Shown here in pieces: positions 62,418 to 64,000 of a stretch of 64,000 nucleotides of DNA (its first letter is position 1; each line of letters begins with the position of its first letter). The position numbers and the translations under genes were made by a program. A model generated the notes under the pieces. The model made no database searches. It saw only the letters and a list, made by a program, of their open reading frames with translations, and had not been told where the DNA came from. The DNA comes from Caulobacter sp. (GTDB lineage: Bacteria > Pseudomonadota > Alphaproteobacteria > Caulobacterales > Caulobacteraceae). The stretch is from contig JARWZW010000013.1 of the NCBI GenBank assembly GCA_029866155.1, positions 1 to 64,000 on the forward strand, written 5' to 3'.

Positions 62418-62843
62418 ATGAGCGACGCCCGATCTTACCTTGCTGATTGGTTCGAAGGCTTTTGGGGCGAGAAGCTGCCAGAAGGTGGCGCCACCGATCT
62501 GTTCGAGCGGTTCGGTATCGATGGTGACGATGCCGACGAGTTCATGGAATCCTTCGCCAGCCGGTTTGAGGTCGATGCCGAAAATTTCCTCTGGTATTTT
62601 CACTTTCGTGACGAGGCCGCCAACCCCGGCGCGCTGCTATTCAAGCCCATCTATAAACGCGTGAAGCGAATACCAATCACGCCGGACATGCTGGTCGAGG
62701 CCATCGAAACCAAGCAGTGGCCGGTTGTATACCCTCCCCATGAGGTGCCAACCGTGCGCTGGGACGTGAGGGTAAGCCAGTTGGTTTTCGTGATTCCAGT
62801 CGTCGCGCTTGCTCTGTTGCTATGGCTAGGCATTGTCGCGTGA
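62418..62843 (+). CDS. DUF1493 acyl-carrier-like protein
   Basis: 141 residues. DLFERFGIDGDDADEFMESFASRFEVDAENFLWYFHFRDEA is the DUF1493 pattern, a family with distant likeness to acyl carrier proteins, though the serine of the phosphopantetheine site is replaced by the D-G-D-D region here. Residues about 120-138 form a C-terminal hydrophobic helix (LVFVIPVVALALLLWLGIVA), giving a tail-anchored membrane form. Function not known. It lies directly after a degraded fragment. Confidence 0.78.
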   Translation: MSDARSYLADWFEGFWGEKLPEGGATDLFERFGIDGDDADEFMESFASRFEVDAENFLWYFHFRDEAANPGALLFKPIYKRVKRIPITPDMLVEAIETKQWPVVYPPHEVPTVRWDVRVSQLVFVIPVVALALLLWLGIVA

Positions 62844-62916
62844 GCGCCGATTGCACGAGGTGGCGTCGTGCCGGATAGCGGCCCCCAGAACCCGCGCGAA
62901 GGGTGGGAAGCGGTTG

Positions 62917-63222
62917 CTATCGCTTGAAGGCTACCGTGCGGCTATGCGCGAACGGTGGCTGAGAAACTCCCGCGAACCAGTCCGCGCGCCATCCCGGGAG
63001 GGCTTCCAAATGAGTGATCAGGCCGCGCCAGCCCGGCCAGTCTTCGTGAAAAAGCCAGACATCGCCTGACGTTGTAACCTCGCAACAGATCAGATCGGTG
63101 GTGATCTCATCACGCTTGAAGAACACCACTTCCAGGATGAGATCCAAGGGCAAAACCCAGATCGCCTCCCTAAGGCTAACCTCGCGCTGCCTGGAGCTCA
63201 GCCGCTTAAGCCACTTCCACAT
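62917..63222 (-). CDS. Hypothetical protein
   Basis: 101 residues, minus strand, ATG 63222 (ribosome site weak). Sequence: RQREVSLREAIWVLPLDLILEVVFFKRDEITTDLICCEVTTSGDVWLFHEDWPGWRGLITHLEALPGWRADWFAGVSQPPFAHSRTVAFKR. The core (EDWPGWRGLITHLEALPGWR, then QPPFAxxRTVA) has the character of a conserved small cytosolic protein seen in alphaproteobacteria; no name recalled. The overlapping plus-strand frame is less protein-like. Third-position GC is high, as in neighbours. Confidence 0.6.
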   Translation of the reverse strand: MWKWLKRLSSRQREVSLREAIWVLPLDLILEVVFFKRDEITTDLICCEVTTSGDVWLFHEDWPGWRGLITHLEALPGWRADWFAGVSQPPFAHSRTVAFKR

Positions 63223-63255
63223 TCAGATAGTGTGCTGCTCCGCTTCAACTTCCGC

Positions 63256-63276
63256 AACGGGTCGGTTCTACCCGTT
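63256..63276. promoter_or_regulatory. Short inverted repeat in divergent region
   Basis: AACGGGT (63256-63262) and ACCCGTT (63270-63276) around a seven-base centre, between the hypothetical gene (start 63222) and the YCII gene (start 63445). Could be an operator or a weak hairpin. Nothing else is visible in 63223-63444. Confidence 0.3.
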
Positions 63277-63444
63277 GAGTTCGGTGCGCAAAGCGGACCT
63301 TGGGGTTTCGTCGGCCCTGTGGGACCAACGGGATTCAAACGTCAGATTCTGGCCACTGGCCTGGCTGTCGAATCCGCCGCCCTTCGCCCGTCTATGCTAC
63401 AGACGCCGCAATGGGCGCGTGTTGGACTGATGAAGGCGTTGGCG

Positions 63445-63798
63445 ATGCAATACATGCTTCTGATCTATGAGCCGGAAAAAGCCTATGAGACCGAGGCCGG
63501 CCAGGCGTCCCTGATGGAGATCGTGGGCAAGCACATGGCCCTGTCCGCCCGGATGCGGGACGCCGGGGTGATTGTTTCCGGCGACGGGCTGCAGGGCTCC
63601 GAGACGGCCACGACCGTGGTCACGGGGGCCGGGGGCGTCCAGACCCTGCATGACGGGCCCTTCGCCGAGACCCGCGAGCAGCTGGGCGGCTATTATCTGG
63701 TTGAGGTCGGGTCCCTGGACGAGGCGCTGGTCTGGGCCCGGCAGATCCCCGTCATCGACGGCGGCAAGGTCGAGGTCCGGCCCGTGATGGTCTATTAG
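63445..63798 (+). CDS. YCII-related (DGPF-type) protein
   Basis: 117 residues from ATG 63445 (63430 is an alternative). MQYMLLIYEPEKAYE at the start and LHDGPFAETREQLGGYYLVEVGSLDEALVWARQIP are the YCII/DGPF family. These small dimeric proteins are regularly encoded beside ECF42-type sigma factors. Immediately followed by such a sigma factor (five-base gap), so cotranscribed. Function of the protein is unknown, probably accessory to the sigma factor. Confidence 0.92.
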   Translation: MQYMLLIYEPEKAYETEAGQASLMEIVGKHMALSARMRDAGVIVSGDGLQGSETATTVVTGAGGVQTLHDGPFAETREQLGGYYLVEVGSLDEALVWARQIPVIDGGKVEVRPVMVY

Positions 63799-63803
63799 CG
63801 GCC

Positions 63804-64000
63804 ATGGAGGGGCGGCTGATCGAGGCGGCGCGCAGCCGCGTGGTCGCCGCCCTGGCCGCCCGTTTCCGCAATCTTGATCAGGCGGAGGACGCCTTTGCCG
63901 AGGCCGCCGCCAGCGCCGTGGCGGCCTGGCGACGGGAGTTTCCGGAGGACCCTGCCGGCTGGCTGTGGCGGACAGCCTATCGCAAGGCCCTCGACGCCCT
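63804..64000 (+). CDS. ECF-family RNA polymerase sigma factor (partial, C-terminus outside window)
   Basis: ATG 63804 opens a frame to the window edge: EGRLIEAARSRVVAALAARFRNLDQAEDAFAEAAASAVAAWRREFPEDPAGWLWRTAYRKALDA. This is the start of sigma-2 of the ECF42 group (LxAxFRNLDxAEDAxxEAxxxAxxxWxxxFPxxPxxWLxxxAxxKALD), which has an extra C-terminal TPR-like domain rather than an anti-sigma partner. The upstream YCII gene supports the assignment. Confidence 0.83.
   Translation, partial: MEGRLIEAARSRVVAALAARFRNLDQAEDAFAEAAASAVAAWRREFPEDPAGWLWRTAYRKALDA

Noticed and set aside
62833-63069. Plus-strand frame of 78 codons overlapping DUF1493 end and antisense to the hypothetical gene.
   Set aside because: Arg-rich low-complexity translation; the opposite strand reads as a better protein.
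63320-63350. Sequence resembling a tRNA T-loop (GGGATTCAAAC).
   Set aside because: No matching acceptor, D or anticodon arms can be folded around it.
1-64000. CRISPR array, rRNA, tRNA or transposase genes.
   Set aside because: No direct-repeat/spacer series, rRNA motifs, foldable tRNAs or transposase motifs were seen on either strand.

Overview
The window is high-GC, densely coded alphaproteobacterial chromosome. Gene content and style point to the Caulobacterales, most likely Caulobacteraceae such as Phenylobacterium or Caulobacter: a gap-pgk-fba cluster, zapA-DUF4164 beside transketolase, a 6S RNA next to 5-formyl-THF cyclo-ligase, DUF465 proteins, EI-Ntr and a RodZ-like protein. This assignment is inferred from content, not from a marker-gene comparison. 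Almost everything looks chromosomal; a small phage/toxin-antitoxin insertion (about 45.2-47.1 kb) and a repeat-flanked GIY-YIG relic (50.06-50.61 kb) are the clearest accessory pieces.

Layout. 0-6.2 kb: an edge-truncated c-type cytochrome and a TPR protein, then msrA, gap, pgk and class II fba. 6.4-16.6 kb: a secreted serralysin-type RTX metalloprotease, an MHS-type transporter, an HExxH-TPR protein, YebC, an aldo/keto reductase, and a large three-module LamG/PA14 protein interrupted by one in-frame stop. 16.6-30.7 kb: a polyamine uptake and gamma-glutamylation catabolic cluster (puuB, puuA, aminotransferase, puuD, potGIHF, a second glutamine-synthetase-like gene, a second class III aminotransferase) next to a GntR regulator with two copies of a TTGTGATCACAA-type palindrome, and a divergent omega-aminotransferase. 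30.8-37.5 kb: VOC protein, PadR plus HAAS-like membrane protein behind an array of inverted repeats, a Baeyer-Villiger-type monooxygenase with a tiny cotranscribed ORF, a tyrosinase divergent from it across a perfect FNR/FixK-type box, and a peptidoglycan-binding repeat protein broken by an in-frame TAA. 37.5-45.1 kb: DUF465, UbiX, TIGR02444, DUF465, a single-chain biotin-dependent acyl-CoA carboxylase, VOC, Ohr, YmdB-type phosphoesterase, 5-FCL and 6S RNA. 45.2-47.2 kb: frameshifted terminase-small-subunit-like gene and a HigBA-like toxin-antitoxin pair, sitting between 6S RNA and zapA. 47.3-60.8 kb: zapA, DUF4164, tkt, the GIY-YIG relic between two 112-bp repeats, purT, DUF599, KgtP-like transporter, ptsP, RodZ-like, YgfZ-like, a GT9 heptosyltransferase and a dihydroorotase-like enzyme. 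60.8-64 kb: alcohol dehydrogenase, a poor-coding stretch, DUF1493, a small hypothetical, YCII and an ECF sigma factor running off the edge.

Themes. Central metabolism (glycolysis/CBB-type enzymes, transketolase) alternates with secreted or envelope functions and nitrogen/polyamine use. Regulation is unusually legible: 6S RNA with a near-consensus promoter, GntR palindromes, PadR repeats, an FNR/FixK box, and a TA operator inside its promoter. Three otherwise intact genes each carry a single in-frame stop (TAA, TAA, TAG) and one carries a frameshift, so either this strain is shedding accessory genes or the assembly has point errors; the reads would decide.
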